Shown: positions 52,371-63,190 of the stretch, one piece after another
Numbering within the stretch: position 1 is the first letter of the stretch
Layout: each line of letters starts with the position of its first letter
Origin: Pseudomonas sp. MIACH
Lineage (GTDB): Bacteria > Pseudomonadota > Gammaproteobacteria > Pseudomonadales > Pseudomonadaceae
Assembly (NCBI RefSeq): GCF_001269925.1
Contig: NZ_LHVO01000015.1
Span: 1 to 64,000, forward strand
DNA: 64,000 nucleotides
Reading direction: 5' to 3'
The notes under the pieces: model-generated
What the model was told of the DNA's origin: nothing
The model's database searches: none
What the model saw: the letters and a program-made list of their open reading frames with translations, nothing else
Program-made: the position numbers and the translations under genes

Positions 52371-53381
52371 ATGACCCAGACCTTTGAAATTGCCGTGATC
52401 GGCGCCACCGGTACGGTGGGTGAAACGTTGGTGCAGATCCTCGAAGAACTGGCTTTTCCGGTGGGGACCCTCTACCTGCTGGCCGGTAATAATTCGGCAG
52501 GGGCTTCGGTGCCGTTTCGGGGCAAGAACGTGCGGGTCAAGGAAGTCGATGAATTCGATTTCAGCAAGGCGCAATTGGCCTTCTTCGCAGCAGGCCCGGC
52601 GGTTACCCTGAGCTTCGCGCCGCGCGCCGTGGCGGCGGGCTGTTCGGTCATCGACTTGTCGGGCGCCTTGCCCGCCGAGCAGGCCCCCCAGGTGGTGCCG
52701 GAAGCCAACGCCCATATCCTTAAAGGCATGAAAAAGCCCTTCCAGCTCGGCAGCCCGAGCCCATCCGCCACCAACCTGGCAGTGGTGCTGGCACCGTTGC
52801 GCGGCGTGTTGGACATCCAGCGGGTCAACGTCACTGCCAACCTGGCGGTGTCTGCCCAAGGCCGCGAAGCGGTCAGCGAATTGGCCCGTCAGACTGCCGA
52901 GCTGTTGAATGTGCGCCCTTTGGAACCAGCATTCTTTGACCGGCAAATGGCCTTCAACCTGTTGGCACAAGTCGGCACGCCAGACGCCCAAGGTCATACA
53001 GCCCTGGAGAAACGTCTCGTACACGAACTTCGCGCGGTGCTGGAAACTCCTTTGCTAAAGATTTCCGCAACTTGCGTTCAAGCCCCGGTGTTTTTTGGCG
53101 ATAGCCTGACTGTGTCATTGCAACTGGGCGCGGCGGTCGATCTTGCCGCCGTCAATCGCGCATTGGAGGCCGCACCGGGTATCGAGCTGGTCGAAGAGGG
53201 CGATTACCCGACAGCCGTGGGCGATGCGGTGGGCCAGGATGTGGTGTATGTCGGTCGGGTTCGCGCCGGAGTGGACGACCCGGCGGAACTAAATTTGTGG
53301 CTGACGTCAGATAACGTACGCAAGGGGGCGGCCCTGAATGCCGTGCAACTGGCGCAGTTGTTGATAAAAGGCCTTGTGTAA
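52371..53381 (+). CDS. usg: ASADH-like protein lacking the catalytic cysteine (USG-1 family)
   Basis: A 336-residue paralogue of aspartate-semialdehyde dehydrogenase. The NADP-binding start AVIGATGTVGETLVQILEE is intact, but the stretch corresponding to the active-site PNCxT reads SPSATNLAV, so the nucleophilic cysteine is missing. It therefore cannot use the normal ASADH mechanism. The family (USG-1, named for its location near truA) is common in gamma-proteobacteria; its function is not known. ATG 52371 is selected; an ATG at 52353 would add a short extension. FimV follows 163 bases downstream. Confidence 0.88.
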   Translation: MTQTFEIAVIGATGTVGETLVQILEELAFPVGTLYLLAGNNSAGASVPFRGKNVRVKEVDEFDFSKAQLAFFAAGPAVTLSFAPRAVAAGCSVIDLSGALPAEQAPQVVPEANAHILKGMKKPFQLGSPSPSATNLAVVLAPLRGVLDIQRVNVTANLAVSAQGREAVSELARQTAELLNVRPLEPAFFDRQMAFNLLAQVGTPDAQGHTALEKRLVHELRAVLETPLLKISATCVQAPVFFGDSLTVSLQLGAAVDLAAVNRALEAAPGIELVEEGDYPTAVGDAVGQDVVYVGRVRAGVDDPAELNLWLTSDNVRKGAALNAVQLAQLLIKGLV

Positions 53382-53544
53382 AAGATACTTGGCGGCAATT
53401 TGTAGATTGATTCTAACCAAGCGCTATGCTTGGCCCCAAGCAGGAACAGTTGCGCGTCGGTGACCTATCGGCTCGCCATGCCTTATGGCAAGCGGTTACC
53501 AACCTTCTCGCAGGCCGGGGAGTGTTCAAACAAAGGATGAGGCT

Positions 53545-56115
53545 ATGGTTCAAGTTCGCAAACTGGTGTTAGCAATAGCGGCCGCCTCGGCGCTGTCCTC
53601 CGGTATGGCGCAAGCGCTGCAGCTGGGGGAGATGACCCTCAAGTCGAAGTTGAACCAGCCGTTGTCGGTGGAAATCGAATTGCTCGATGTCGGTGGTCTC
53701 ACGGCGTCCGAGATCACCCCGAGCCTGGCTTCATCCCAGGCATTTGTGGATGCGGGCGTTGATCGCCAGGCGTTTCTCAATGACCTGACGTTTACCCCGG
53801 TCATCAATCCCAGTGGTCGCAGTGTGGTGCGCGTCACCTCCAGCAAGCCGCTGCCGGATTCCTACGTACGTTTCCTGCTGCAAGTGCAATGGCCTAATGG
53901 CCGTTTGATGCGCGACTACAGTGTGTTGCTCGACCCGGCCAAGTTCGACCAATCTGCGTCCACCCCAGCAGCACCTGCACCGCGTGTGGGAACGCCGGCC
54001 AGCCAGGCGCCGGCGGTGAGCAAGCCGGCGCAGCACACCACCACGTCGCGCGACACCCTGTGGGAAATTGCCCAGAAGCATCGCAATGGTGGCTCGGTGC
54101 AACAGACCATGCTGGCCATCCAGGCGCTCAACCCCGGCGCCTTTGTCGACGGCAATATCAACCGCCTGAAAACCGGCCAGGTGCTACGCCTGCCAGACAC
54201 GGTGCAAAGCACAGCGTTGCCGCAACCTCAAGCAATCGCCGAAGTGACTGCACAGAATGCTGCATGGCGCCAGGGTCGACGCGCGGCCACCAATCAGGCG
54301 GCGGGCAAGCAGCAACTGGACGCCACCCGGCGCACCCAGGCCGGCAACGCACCGTCGACCACCAATACCCAGGACAATTTGAGCCTGGTCTCGGCCGAAG
54401 CGGCCAAGAAGGGCGGCAAGGGCAAGGCCGCTGACAGCCAGGTCCTCAGCGACAAGCTGGCGATGACCCAGGAGCAACTGGACACCACTCGCCGTGATAA
54501 CGACGAACTCAAGAGCCGTGCGGCAGATCTGCAAAGCCAGTTGGATAAACTGCAGAAGCTGATTCAACTGAAGAACGATCAATTGGCCCGTTTGCAGGCC
54601 GAAAAGGCTGACCCGGCCGCCCCGGCGACGGCGGCGATGCCCGCACAGTTGGCCGCCGCTCCGGCAACCGCTCCGGCGGCGCCTGCCGAGCCGGCCACCG
54701 CGCCAACGCCGGCCGCCCCGGCCGCGCAAGCAGCGGAGGAGGCCAAGCCGGTCGCAGCACCTGATAGCACGGAAGGCAAGTTCAATGACCTGCTGACCAA
54801 CCCGGTTGTCCTCGGCGTGATCGGCGGCGCGGCTGGCCTTGTAGTGTTGTTGCTCCTGCTGCTGTGGGCGCGCCATCGCAACGCCCGCCGTGAACAGGAA
54901 AAGCACTTGCGCATGGCGCGGGCGCTGGCTGAAGAACCGGAATTTACCTCAAGTATCGAACAGGACCTGCCGTCGGACAGCTTCGAAGGCCTTGAAGTGC
55001 CGCCGCCGAACGTCAAGCTGGCAGCGACTCCGGCACCTGCTCCGGTGGTTGCGCCGGCAGTGGCGGTTCCGACGGTTGCCTCCGTGCTGGCACCGCTGGC
55101 CGCTGCCGTGGCCCCGCAAAACGCCAACGACGCCCTGGCTCAGGCCCAGTCCCATATCGATCGTGGCCATCTGAACCAGGCTGCCGACGTGCTCGAACAA
55201 GCGATCAAGCATGAGCCCAAGCGCAGCGACCTGCGTTTGAAGCTGATGGAAATCTATGGCCTGCAAGGCGACAAGGACGGTTTCGTCACCCAGGAGCGCC
55301 AACTGGTGGCCAATGGTGAAAACCATGCCCAGGTCGAGCAGCTCAAGTCGCGCTTTCCTGCGATGGCCGTATTGGCGGCGGGCGTCAGTGCAGCGGTTGC
55401 CGCAGCAGCGCTTGACGCTCAATACGTCAAGGACCTGCTGGAAGACAAGCCAGCGGCCCCGGCCCCGGCCCCCGAGCCTGCTGCACTCGACACCGATTTC
55501 GATCTGAGCCTGGATGAGCTGGAAGCGGCTTCACCGGCCAACCTGGATGACGAGAAGACGTTTGCAGCCCTCCTGGCGCAGCAATCCGCACCCAAGGCGG
55601 ACGAGGAAAGCCTGTCGGACTTCGACCTGGATCTGCAGCTCGATACCCCGGCGTCCGGGCAATCCGACGACGATTTCCTTTCCGGTCTAGAGGACCAGAT
55701 GAAGGATGCGGCGGCGGTCGAGCCACCGACGCTGACACCGGCGGCACTGGATGACTTCGATTTGCCGGAGGATTTCGATCTGTCCCTGGCGGACGAACCG
55801 GACGCAGCCGCCAAGCCTGATGCCTTTGCTTCGGAGCTGGACGATGTCAACGCCGAGCTGGATCGCCTGTCCCAGAGCCTGGAGCATCCACCCATCGAGC
55901 CGTCTTTCACTGCTGAAGATGCGGCCTTGGACAGCGATGAGCCGGAGTTCGATTTCCTGTCTGGCACCAATGAAGTCGCCACCAAGCTGGACCTGGCCCA
56001 GGCCTATATCGACATGGGCGATGTTGACGGCGCGCGAGACATCCTTTCGGAAGTGCTGACTGAAGGCGACGAGGTACAGCGCGGCGAGGCCAAGGAAATG
56101 CTCGGCAAAATCTGA
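53545..56115 (+). CDS. fimV: FimV, inner-membrane pilus-assembly/polar hub protein
   Basis: An 856-residue protein: signal peptide (LVLAIAAASALSSGMAQA); FimV N-terminal domain LGEMTLKSKLNQPLSVEIELLDV; LysM-type peptidoglycan-binding region near residues 164-215 (TTSRDTLWEIAQKH); coiled coil with Q/K/L repeats about 300-360 ending at a Pro/Ala linker; a membrane helix at about 421-441 (VVLGVIGGAAGLVVLLLLLLW); then a long acidic cytoplasmic domain with tetratricopeptide-like repeats ending in the conserved FimV motif KLDLAQAYIDMGDVDGARDIL. It promotes type IV pilus assembly and polar cyclic AMP signalling. Placed upstream of truA as in P. aeruginosa. Confidence 0.96.
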   Translation: MVQVRKLVLAIAAASALSSGMAQALQLGEMTLKSKLNQPLSVEIELLDVGGLTASEITPSLASSQAFVDAGVDRQAFLNDLTFTPVINPSGRSVVRVTSSKPLPDSYVRFLLQVQWPNGRLMRDYSVLLDPAKFDQSASTPAAPAPRVGTPASQAPAVSKPAQHTTTSRDTLWEIAQKHRNGGSVQQTMLAIQALNPGAFVDGNINRLKTGQVLRLPDTVQSTALPQPQAIAEVTAQNAAWRQGRRAATNQAAGKQQLDATRRTQAGNAPSTTNTQDNLSLVSAEAAKKGGKGKAADSQVLSDKLAMTQEQLDTTRRDNDELKSRAADLQSQLDKLQKLIQLKNDQLARLQAEKADPAAPATAAMPAQLAAAPATAPAAPAEPATAPTPAAPAAQAAEEAKPVAAPDSTEGKFNDLLTNPVVLGVIGGAAGLVVLLLLLLWARHRNARREQEKHLRMARALAEEPEFTSSIEQDLPSDSFEGLEVPPPNVKLAATPAPAPVVAPAVAVPTVASVLAPLAAAVAPQNANDALAQAQSHIDRGHLNQAADVLEQAIKHEPKRSDLRLKLMEIYGLQGDKDGFVTQERQLVANGENHAQVEQLKSRFPAMAVLAAGVSAAVAAAALDAQYVKDLLEDKPAAPAPAPEPAALDTDFDLSLDELEAASPANLDDEKTFAALLAQQSAPKADEESLSDFDLDLQLDTPASGQSDDDFLSGLEDQMKDAAAVEPPTLTPAALDDFDLPEDFDLSLADEPDAAAKPDAFASELDDVNAELDRLSQSLEHPPIEPSFTAEDAALDSDEPEFDFLSGTNEVATKLDLAQAYIDMGDVDGARDILSEVLTEGDEVQRGEAKEMLGKI

Positions 56116-56194
56116 GGGTTGGTGCAAGTCCAGTGTGGGAGGGGCGGTTGGCGTGAATCTCTAACAAAAGCGCACACCCCGCGACTGCCGCACT

Positions 56195-56200
56195 TATAAT
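56195..56200 (+). promoter_or_regulatory. TATAAT -10 box before truA
   Basis: A perfect TATAAT precedes truA; a plausible -35 element is not clear 17 bases upstream. It would start the transcript near 56207. Confidence 0.45.
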
Positions 56201-56265
56201 GGCCGCCTTTGCGTAACTCATCAGGCTCTCAGTTCTTGGCAAATATAGATAACCCGGCCGCCGAA

Positions 56266-57090
56266 ATGGCGGCCGCTGGCTTTTACCGCATCGCCCTGGG
56301 CGTGGAATACAAGGGTTCGCGCTATCGCGGCTGGCAGCGCCAGGCGTCGGGCGTGCTGACGGTGCAGGAAACCCTGGAAAAGGCCCTGTCCAAAGTCGCC
56401 GATTCGCCGGTATCGCTGATGTGCGCCGGGCGTACCGATGCCGGCGTGCATGCCTGCGGTCAAGTGGTGCACTTCGATACCCAGGCCGAACGCACGATGA
56501 AGGCGTGGGTGATGGGCGCCAATATCAATTTGCCCCACGACGTCAGCGTCAGTTGGGCCAAGGTCATGCCGGCGCACTTTCACGCGCGCTTCAAGGCCAT
56601 CGCCCGGCGTTATCGCTACGTGATCTACAACGACCAGATCCGCCCGGCGCACCTTAACGAAGAAATTACCTGGAACCACCGCCCGCTGGATGCCGAGCGC
56701 ATGGCCGAAGCTGCGCAGCACCTGGTAGGCGTGCATGATTTCAGCGCCTTCCGTGCCGGCCAGTGCCAGGCCAAGTCGCCGATCAAGGAAGTCCATCACC
56801 TGCGGGTGACCCGTCACGGCAAGATGATCGTGCTGGATATCCGCGCCGGGGCTTTCCTGCATCATATGGTGCGCAACATTGCCGGTGTTTTGATGACCAT
56901 CGGCACTGGCGAACGCCCGGTGGAGTGGGCCAGGGAAGTGCTGGAAAGTCGTGTCCGCCGTACGGGCGGCGTCACGGCGCATCCCTTTGGCCTGTACCTG
57001 GTGGATGTGGAGTACCGCGACGAGTTTGAACTGCCGCAACGCTTCATCGGCCCACACTTCCTCACAGGTTTCAGCGAACTTGGCGGCTGA
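56266..57090 (+). CDS. truA: tRNA pseudouridine synthase A
   Basis: A 274-residue pseudouridine synthase. The catalytic aspartate is D58 in CAGRTDAGVHA, and RARRYRYVIYND with the later FLHHMVRNIAGVLM are family motifs. It modifies U38-40 in the tRNA anticodon arm. ATG 56266 is used since upstream TTGs (56209 and 56236) give unusual extensions, but no good Shine-Dalgarno is visible before 56266, so the start is uncertain. Confidence 0.93.
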   Translation: MAAAGFYRIALGVEYKGSRYRGWQRQASGVLTVQETLEKALSKVADSPVSLMCAGRTDAGVHACGQVVHFDTQAERTMKAWVMGANINLPHDVSVSWAKVMPAHFHARFKAIARRYRYVIYNDQIRPAHLNEEITWNHRPLDAERMAEAAQHLVGVHDFSAFRAGQCQAKSPIKEVHHLRVTRHGKMIVLDIRAGAFLHHMVRNIAGVLMTIGTGERPVEWAREVLESRVRRTGGVTAHPFGLYLVDVEYRDEFELPQRFIGPHFLTGFSELGG

Positions 57091-57154
57091 CGCCCGGAAA
57101 AGCTTTTGTTACCATCCGGGACTTTCTCGGTCCCACCCCTGAGGTTTCTACGAC

Positions 57155-57787
57155 ATGTCCGTCGTTCGCAGCAAGATTTGCGGGATTACCCGCATAGAAG
57201 ACGCGCTGGCGGCAGTCGAGGCGGGGGCGGATGCCATCGGTCTGGTGTTTTATGCCAGGAGCCCGAGGGCAGTGAATGTGTTGCAGGCGCGGGCGATCAT
57301 CGCCGCATTGCCGCCATTCGTGACCACCGTGGGTTTGTTCGTCAACGCCAGCCGCTGCGAACTCAATGAAACCCTGGATGCCGTGCAACTGGATATGCTG
57401 CAATTTCACGGTGACGAAACCCCCGACGAATGTGAAAGCTACCAACGCCCGTATATCAAGGCGCTGCGGGTCAAGGCGGGTGATGATATCGCGGGTGCCT
57501 GTGCTGCCTATTCCAGCGCGCGTGGCATTCTGCTGGACACCTATGTCGAAGGCGTACCCGGTGGTACCGGCGAAGCGTTCGATTGGTCGCTGATTCCCGC
57601 GCAACTGAGCAAACCGATCATCCTTGCCGGTGGGCTCAATCCCGCGAATGTAGCGGCTGCCATTGAGCAGGTTCGGCCGTATGCCGTGGATGTCAGTGGT
57701 GGGGTGGAGCAAGGCAAGGGCATCAAGGATCACAGCAAGATTCGCGCATTCATGCAGGCCGTGCGCAACAGCAGTGGCGGGATGTGA
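57155..57787 (+). CDS. trpF: Phosphoribosylanthranilate isomerase
   Basis: A 210-residue TIM-barrel enzyme. It starts [29 protein letters not shown] with the catalytic cysteine in ICGIT, then LQFHGDE, and the catalytic aspartate in [14 protein letters not shown]; the C-terminal [11 protein letters not shown] and [14 protein letters not shown] phosphate-binding motifs are present. Tryptophan synthesis step 3. The gene is separated from other trp genes, as is normal in Pseudomonas. Confidence 0.97.
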   Translation: MSVVRSKICGITRIEDALAAVEAGADAIGLVFYARSPRAVNVLQARAIIAALPPFVTTVGLFVNASRCELNETLDAVQLDMLQFHGDETPDECESYQRPYIKALRVKAGDDIAGACAAYSSARGILLDTYVEGVPGGTGEAFDWSLIPAQLSKPIILAGGLNPANVAAAIEQVRPYAVDVSGGVEQGKGIKDHSKIRAFMQAVRNSSGGM

Positions 57788-58030
57788 CGGCTGGCAGTCT
57801 GCCGCCGTCCATAACTACCACTGTGTAAAACAGCCCGGCGTCGCCTGAGGGAGGCCCGGAAATGAAGTGGCAACCTGCACTGGCAGGCTGTCTGGAAGGC
57901 TGAGGATGCAGGCTGGGAATGGCAGGTCGAACGTCTGACCCCGTCCAACCTGCGTCATCGCCACATATGAATTTAGCTCAAGGGCATACGCGGGGCTGTG
58001 TTCAAGCCACCGGTACTGGAGAAAGAAAGC
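57788..58030. other. trpF-accD intergenic region
   Basis: 243 bases without a gene. A sequence GGCAGGCT recurs with CTGGAAGGCTGAGG and GGCTGGGAATGGCAGG, giving imperfect direct repeats. GAAAGAAAGC precedes the accD ATG. No clear promoter hexamers seen. Confidence 0.4.
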
Positions 58031-58951
58031 ATGAGCAACTGGTTAGTAGACAAACTGATCCCTTCGATCATGCGTTCCGAGGTGAAGAAAAGCTCGGTTC
58101 CTGAAGGTCTGTGGCACAAGTGCCCATCCTGCGACGCGGTGTTGTACCGCCCCGAGCTGGAAAAGACCCTGGACGTTTGCCCCAAGTGCAACCACCACAT
58201 GCGTATTGGCGCCCGCGCCCGCATCGACATCTTCCTTGACGCCGACGGCCGCAACGAGCTGGGCGCTGACCTGGAGCCGGTGGACCGCCTCAAGTTCCGC
58301 GACGGCAAGAAGTACAAGGACCGCCTGACCGCTGCACAAAAGCAGACCGGCGAGAAAGACGCGCTGATCTCGGTCAGCGGCAAGCTGCTCGGCATGCCGG
58401 TGGTGGTCTCGGCGTTCGAGTTCTCCTTCATGGGTGGTTCCATGGGTGCCATCGTCGGCGAGCGCTTCGTGCGCGCCGCCAACTACGCCCTGGAAAACCG
58501 TTGCCCGATGATCTGCTTCGCCGCCTCCGGTGGTGCGCGCATGCAGGAAGCCCTGATCTCCCTGATGCAAATGGCCAAGACCTCTGCGGTATTGGCGCGT
58601 CTGCGCGAAGAGGGCATCCCGTTCATCTCCGTACTGACCGACCCGGTCTACGGCGGCGTTTCCGCCAGTTTGGCAATGCTGGGTGATGTGATCGTCGGCG
58701 AACCAAAGGCCCTGATCGGCTTTGCCGGCCCGCGCGTGATCGAGCAGACCGTGCGCGAAAAGCTGCCGGAAGGCTTCCAGCGCAGCGAGTTCCTGCTGGA
58801 ACACGGCGCAATCGACCTGATCATCCCGCGCGGCGAGCTGCGCCCACGCCTGGGCAGCCTGCTGGCACAAATGATGGGCCTGCCGACACCGGTTTACGTC
58901 GCGCCTAAAGTCGAGCCAATCGTTGTGCCGCCGGTGCCTGCGAACCTATGA
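58031..58951 (+). CDS. accD: Acetyl-CoA carboxylase carboxyltransferase beta subunit
   Basis: A 306-residue subunit. The zinc finger is C31-C34 (CPSC) and C50-C53 (CPKC). Carboxyltransferase motifs are [32 protein letters not shown] and [17 protein letters not shown]. It joins AccA to make malonyl-CoA. Overlaps folC by 4 bases. Confidence 0.98.
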   Translation: MSNWLVDKLIPSIMRSEVKKSSVPEGLWHKCPSCDAVLYRPELEKTLDVCPKCNHHMRIGARARIDIFLDADGRNELGADLEPVDRLKFRDGKKYKDRLTAAQKQTGEKDALISVSGKLLGMPVVVSAFEFSFMGGSMGAIVGERFVRAANYALENRCPMICFAASGGARMQEALISLMQMAKTSAVLARLREEGIPFISVLTDPVYGGVSASLAMLGDVIVGEPKALIGFAGPRVIEQTVREKLPEGFQRSEFLLEHGAIDLIIPRGELRPRLGSLLAQMMGLPTPVYVAPKVEPIVVPPVPANL

Positions 58952-60255
58952 CCCAACGTACCCTGGGCGAATGGCTCGCCTACCTTGAGCAGTTGCATCC
59001 GTCCGCCATCGACATGGGCCTGGAGCGCTCGCAACAGGTAGCGGCCCGCCTTGGGTTGGGCCGGCCCGCACCGCGCGTGATCACGGTGACCGGCACCAAC
59101 GGCAAAGGCTCTACCTGCGCCTTTGTTGCCGCGCTGCTGCAAGCCCAAGGGCTGAAAGTCGGCGTGTACAGCTCGCCGCATCTGCTGCGTTACAACGAGC
59201 GGGTGCAACTCAATGGCGTCGAAGCCACTGATGAGCAGCTCTGCGAAGCCTTCGCCGCACTCGATGCCGGGCGGGGCGAGATTTCCCTGACTTACTTCGA
59301 AATGGGCACCCTGGCGGCGTTCTGGCTGTTCGAGCGTGCGCAACTGGATGTGGTCGTATTGGAAGTGGGCCTGGGTGGGCGCCTGGACACGGTCAACGTG
59401 GTCGATGCGGATCTGGCGCTGGTCACCAGTATTGGCGTGGATCATGTTGATTACCTGGGTGATACCCGCGAGTCCGTGGCCTATGAAAAGGCCGGGATCT
59501 TCCGCCAGGGCAAGCCTGCGCTGTGCGGTGACCTGGATCCGCCACAGCCCTTGCTGGACAAGGTGCGTGAGCTGGACTGCGGGTTTTTCCTGCGTGGCCG
59601 CGAATTCAATCTTGAGATCGGTGATCAGCACTGGCAGTGGCGCGGTCGGGATGCGCGTGGGCTGGCTGTAGAGCTGCGCGATCTGCCCTTGCTGAATCTG
59701 CCGATGGAAAACGCCGCGCTCGCGCTGCAAGCCTATCTGTTGCTGGACTTGCCTTGGCATGCTGAGCAGATTGCGGCGACTTTGCTCGCGACCCGAGTGG
59801 TGGGGCGTCTGGATCGTCGTGCGTTCGACTGGCACGGCAAGCGCCTGAACCTGTTGCTGGACGTGGGGCATAACCCCCATGCGGCGCAATACCTGGTACA
59901 ACGCCTGACGCGCACACCGCCGGTGGGGCGTCGTCTCGCTGTATTCGGTTTGCTCGCCGACAAGGACCTGGAGGGTGTGGTTGCACCGCTGCTGGGCAGC
60001 GTCCAGGCTTGGGCGGTCGCGCCGCTGGATACGCCCCGTAGCCGTCCGGCCCATGAGCTTGAGATCGCGTTACAGAACCTTGGTGCGCCCGTGACGTCGT
60101 ATGCAAGCGTGACTGCTGCCCTGGAAGCCCAGTGTGCGGTGGCGACGGCCGAGGACGAGATTCTGTTGTTCGGATCATTTTATTGTGTTGCCGAGGCGCT
60201 TGAGTGGTTGGCCCGGCGCTCCACGGAGGAAGCTGCACATGGCATTACTGGATAG
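58948..60255 (+). CDS. folC: Bifunctional folylpolyglutamate/dihydrofolate synthase
   Basis: A 435-residue Mur-ligase-type enzyme. P-loop TGTNGKGS (48-55), the [12 protein letters not shown] loop, [14 protein letters not shown] with metal-binding glutamate, and GHNPHA in the C-terminal domain are present. It adds glutamate to dihydropteroate and tetrahydrofolate. It overlaps accD by ATGA and the SPOR gene by 17 bases. Confidence 0.98.
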   Translation: MTQRTLGEWLAYLEQLHPSAIDMGLERSQQVAARLGLGRPAPRVITVTGTNGKGSTCAFVAALLQAQGLKVGVYSSPHLLRYNERVQLNGVEATDEQLCEAFAALDAGRGEISLTYFEMGTLAAFWLFERAQLDVVVLEVGLGGRLDTVNVVDADLALVTSIGVDHVDYLGDTRESVAYEKAGIFRQGKPALCGDLDPPQPLLDKVRELDCGFFLRGREFNLEIGDQHWQWRGRDARGLAVELRDLPLLNLPMENAALALQAYLLLDLPWHAEQIAATLLATRVVGRLDRRAFDWHGKRLNLLLDVGHNPHAAQYLVQRLTRTPPVGRRLAVFGLLADKDLEGVVAPLLGSVQAWAVAPLDTPRSRPAHELEIALQNLGAPVTSYASVTAALEAQCAVATAEDEILLFGSFYCVAEALEWLARRSTEEAAHGITG

Positions 60256-60898
60256 CGCATACAAGCAGCGAATGGTTGGAGCCCTGGTGCTGGTGGCATT
60301 GGCGGTGATTTTCCTGCCGATGCTGTTTTCCCGCCAGGACGAGCAGCGTCAGGTGGTCGTCGAGGCTCCGGCTACGCCCCAGGCGCCGGCGGTGCCGCAG
60401 GTGCAGGTCGAGCCGGTGGTGGTGCCTGAGCCGCAGGCGTTGCCGGAAGAAGAGCCGGTGCCGACCGATGATGAGGTGGCCGCGCAGCAGGCGCCGTCGA
60501 TGCCGGTGCAGCCAAGCGTGCCGGTGGTCAAACCGACACCTGCTCCGGCGGTCGCCGCCAAGCCAGCGACGCCTGCGCCTGCGCCCAAGCCTGTAGCGCC
60601 ACAGCCTGCCGCGCCGGGCAAGCCGGACGTGGGGCAGAGCCGTATTGATCCGAATGGCTTGCCGATCAGTTGGTCGATCCAGGTGGCCAGCCTGGGCAAT
60701 CGCGAAGGCGCCGACGCTTTGCAGAAGAAGCTGCGTGCCCAGGGTTACAACGCCTACATCCGTAGCGCCGACGGCAAGAACCGCGTGTTTATCGGGCCGC
60801 TGATCGAGCGCGCCGAGGCGGATCGGCTGCGGGATTTGCTGGACCGTCAGCAAAACCTGAAGGGCTTCGTGACCCGCTTCCAGCCTGAGCGCGGCTGA
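60239..60898 (+). CDS. dedD: SPOR-domain protein, DedD-like
   Basis: A 219-residue protein: short cytoplasmic tail, one membrane helix (MVGALVLVALAVIFLPMLF, about residues 12-30), a long Pro/Ala/Val-rich linker, and a C-terminal SPOR domain (WSIQVASLGNREGADALQKKLRAQGYNAYI ... FIGPLIERAEADRLRDLLD). SPOR domains bind glycan strands denuded of peptide at the septum. It resembles DedD, which helps cell constriction. It starts inside the 3' end of folC. Confidence 0.92.
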   Translation: MALLDSAYKQRMVGALVLVALAVIFLPMLFSRQDEQRQVVVEAPATPQAPAVPQVQVEPVVVPEPQALPEEEPVPTDDEVAAQQAPSMPVQPSVPVVKPTPAPAVAAKPATPAPAPKPVAPQPAAPGKPDVGQSRIDPNGLPISWSIQVASLGNREGADALQKKLRAQGYNAYIRSADGKNRVFIGPLIERAEADRLRDLLDRQQNLKGFVTRFQPERG

Positions 60899-60913
60899 GT
60901 CCGTGGAATGCAA

Positions 60914-60949
60914 TCCAATGTGGGAGGGGGCAAGCCCTTCCCACATTGG
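60914..60949. repeat. REP element before cvpA
   Basis: CCAATGTGGGAGGGGGCAAG is mirrored imperfectly by CTTCCCACATTGG. Located between the SPOR gene and cvpA. Confidence 0.72.
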
Positions 60950-61079
60950 TTTTGCAGTGGGGTTGAAATCGGGCTGGCTCGCCACAAACTATTGATTTGC
61001 AAAGCAGCCGCAATCACAGCTTACCGACAGCCCGACGCTCTGCTAAAATGCGCCGCCTTATCCGTCCGTAGGCTCAAAC

Positions 61080-61637
61080 GTGCCATTTACCTGGGTTGAC
61101 TGGGCGATCGTTGCAATCGTCGCCATCTCCGCTTTGATCAGTCTAAGCCGCGGCTTCGTAAAAGAAGCACTGTCGTTGCTGACCTGGATCATCGCAGGAG
61201 TCGTAGCCTGGATGTTCGGCGGTTCATTGTCGGTCTATCTGGCCGGATACATCGAGACACCTTCGGCTCGCGTCATCGCGGGCTGCGCCATCATGTTCAT
61301 CGCCACGCTGCTGGTGGGGGCAATGGTCAATTATCTTATTGGCGAGTTGATACGTGTTACCGGCCTCTCCGGGACCGATCGATTTCTCGGCATGGCCTTC
61401 GGCGCTGCGCGTGGCGCGTTGCTGGTGGTCGTGGCGGTCGGGCTGTTGAGCCTGGGGCCGGTACAGCAGGATTCGTGGTGGCAGGAGTCGGTACTCGTGC
61501 CAAAATTTCTATTGGTTGCAGATTGGTCCAAGAACCTCATATTGGGGTGGAGCAGTCAGTGGCTGGCCAGCGGAATCAGCGTACCCGCTGATCTTCCGTT
61601 CAAGGAACACCTCTTGCCGGCCAAAACGCCGCAGTAA
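61080..61637 (+). CDS. cvpA: CvpA family membrane protein
   Basis: A 185-residue protein with four hydrophobic helices and the N-terminal pattern FTWVDWAIVAIVAISALISLSRGFVKEALSLLTWI. CvpA is needed for colicin V production in E. coli and links to purF expression and membrane homeostasis. The start is GTG 61080, with no alternative ATG nearby. It is 41 bases before purF and shares its transcript. Confidence 0.93.
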   Translation: MPFTWVDWAIVAIVAISALISLSRGFVKEALSLLTWIIAGVVAWMFGGSLSVYLAGYIETPSARVIAGCAIMFIATLLVGAMVNYLIGELIRVTGLSGTDRFLGMAFGAARGALLVVVAVGLLSLGPVQQDSWWQESVLVPKFLLVADWSKNLILGWSSQWLASGISVPADLPFKEHLLPAKTPQ

Positions 61638-61678
61638 GCTGTGTTCAGTCAAGATTCATTAAGTAGGGGTTGCGTCGC

Positions 61679-63184
61679 ATGTGTGGCATCGTCGGTATCG
61701 TCGGTAAGTCGAACGTCAATCAGGCGCTGTATGACGCGCTAACCGTCCTCCAGCACCGCGGCCAGGACGCTGCCGGTATTGTGACCAGCCACGACGGCCG
61801 GTTATTCCTGCGCAAGGATAATGGCCTTGTACGTGACGTGTTCCATCAGCGTCACATGCAGCGCCTCGTCGGGCACATGGGCATTGGCCATGTGCGTTAC
61901 CCGACTGCTGGTAGCTCGACTTCGGCCGAAGCTCAACCGTTCTACGTCAACTCGCCTTACGGCATTACCCTGGCGCATAACGGTAACCTGACCAACGTTG
62001 AGCAACTGGCCAAGGAGATTTACGAATCTGACCTGCGCCACGTCAACACCAGCTCCGACTCGGAAGTGCTGCTCAACGTGTTCGCCCACGAGCTGGCCCA
62101 GCGCGGCAAGCTGCAGCCGACCGAAGAAGACGTGTTTGCCGCCGTGATCGACGTGCACAATCGTTGCGTCGGCGGTTACGCCGTCGTTGCGATGATCACC
62201 GGCTATGGCATCGTCGGCTTCCGTGACCCGCACGGTATTCGTCCAATCGTGTTCGGCCAGCGTCACACCGACGAAGGCGTCGAGTACATGATCGCGTCCG
62301 AAAGCGTGTCCCTGGACGTGTTGGGCTTCACCCTGATCCGCGACCTCGCCCCGGGCGAAGCGGTGTACATCACCGAAGACGGCAAGCTGCACACCCGTCA
62401 GTGCGCCGTAGCGCCGAAACTCACCCCGTGCATCTTCGAACACGTCTACCTGGCGCGTCCGGATTCGATCATCGATGGCGTTTCGGTGTACAAGGCGCGC
62501 CTGCGCATGGGCGAGAAGCTGGCCGACAAGATCCTGCGCGAGCGTCCCGAGCACGACATCGACGTGGTGATCCCGATCCCGGACACCAGCCGCACTGCTG
62601 CGCTGGAGTTGGCCAACCACTTGGGCGTCAAGTTCCGCGAAGGCTTCGTGAAAAACCGTTACATCGGTCGTACCTTCATCATGCCGGGCCAGGCTGCGCG
62701 TAAGAAGTCGGTGCGTCAGAAGCTCAACGCCATCGAGCTGGAATTCCGCGGCAAGAACGTGATGCTGGTGGACGATTCCATCGTGCGCGGTACCACCTGC
62801 AAGCAAATCATCCAGATGGCCCGTGAAGCCGGTGCGAAGAACGTGTACTTCTGTTCCGCAGCGCCTGCCGTGCGTTACCCGAACGTGTACGGTATCGACA
62901 TGCCGAGCGCCCACGAACTGATCGCACACAACCGCACCACCCAGGACGTGGCCGATCTGATCGGCGCCGATTGGCTGATCTACCAGGACCTGCCGGACCT
63001 GATCGAAGCGGTCGGCGGTGGCAAGATCAAGATCGAGCAGTTCGACTGCGCCGTGTTCGACGGCAAGTACGTGACCGGTGACGTCGACGAGGCCTACCTG
63101 AACAAGATCGAGCAGGCGCGTAACGACTCGTCGAAGATCAAGACCCAGGCGGTCAGCGCGATCATCGATCTGTACAACAACTGA
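61679..63184 (+). CDS. purF: Amidophosphoribosyltransferase
   Basis: A 501-residue enzyme. The N-terminal cysteine nucleophile is C2 (MCGIVGIVG) without a propeptide; [11 protein letters not shown], the ALAHNGNL region and [11 protein letters not shown] belong to the glutaminase; the PRPP-binding [13 protein letters not shown] belongs to the transferase. First committed purine step. Cotranscribed with cvpA. A terminator follows. Confidence 0.98.
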   Translation: MCGIVGIVGKSNVNQALYDALTVLQHRGQDAAGIVTSHDGRLFLRKDNGLVRDVFHQRHMQRLVGHMGIGHVRYPTAGSSTSAEAQPFYVNSPYGITLAHNGNLTNVEQLAKEIYESDLRHVNTSSDSEVLLNVFAHELAQRGKLQPTEEDVFAAVIDVHNRCVGGYAVVAMITGYGIVGFRDPHGIRPIVFGQRHTDEGVEYMIASESVSLDVLGFTLIRDLAPGEAVYITEDGKLHTRQCAVAPKLTPCIFEHVYLARPDSIIDGVSVYKARLRMGEKLADKILRERPEHDIDVVIPIPDTSRTAALELANHLGVKFREGFVKNRYIGRTFIMPGQAARKKSVRQKLNAIELEFRGKNVMLVDDSIVRGTTCKQIIQMAREAGAKNVYFCSAAPAVRYPNVYGIDMPSAHELIAHNRTTQDVADLIGADWLIYQDLPDLIEAVGGGKIKIEQFDCAVFDGKYVTGDVDEAYLNKIEQARNDSSKIKTQAVSAIIDLYNN

Positions 63185-63190
63185 GTAGAC

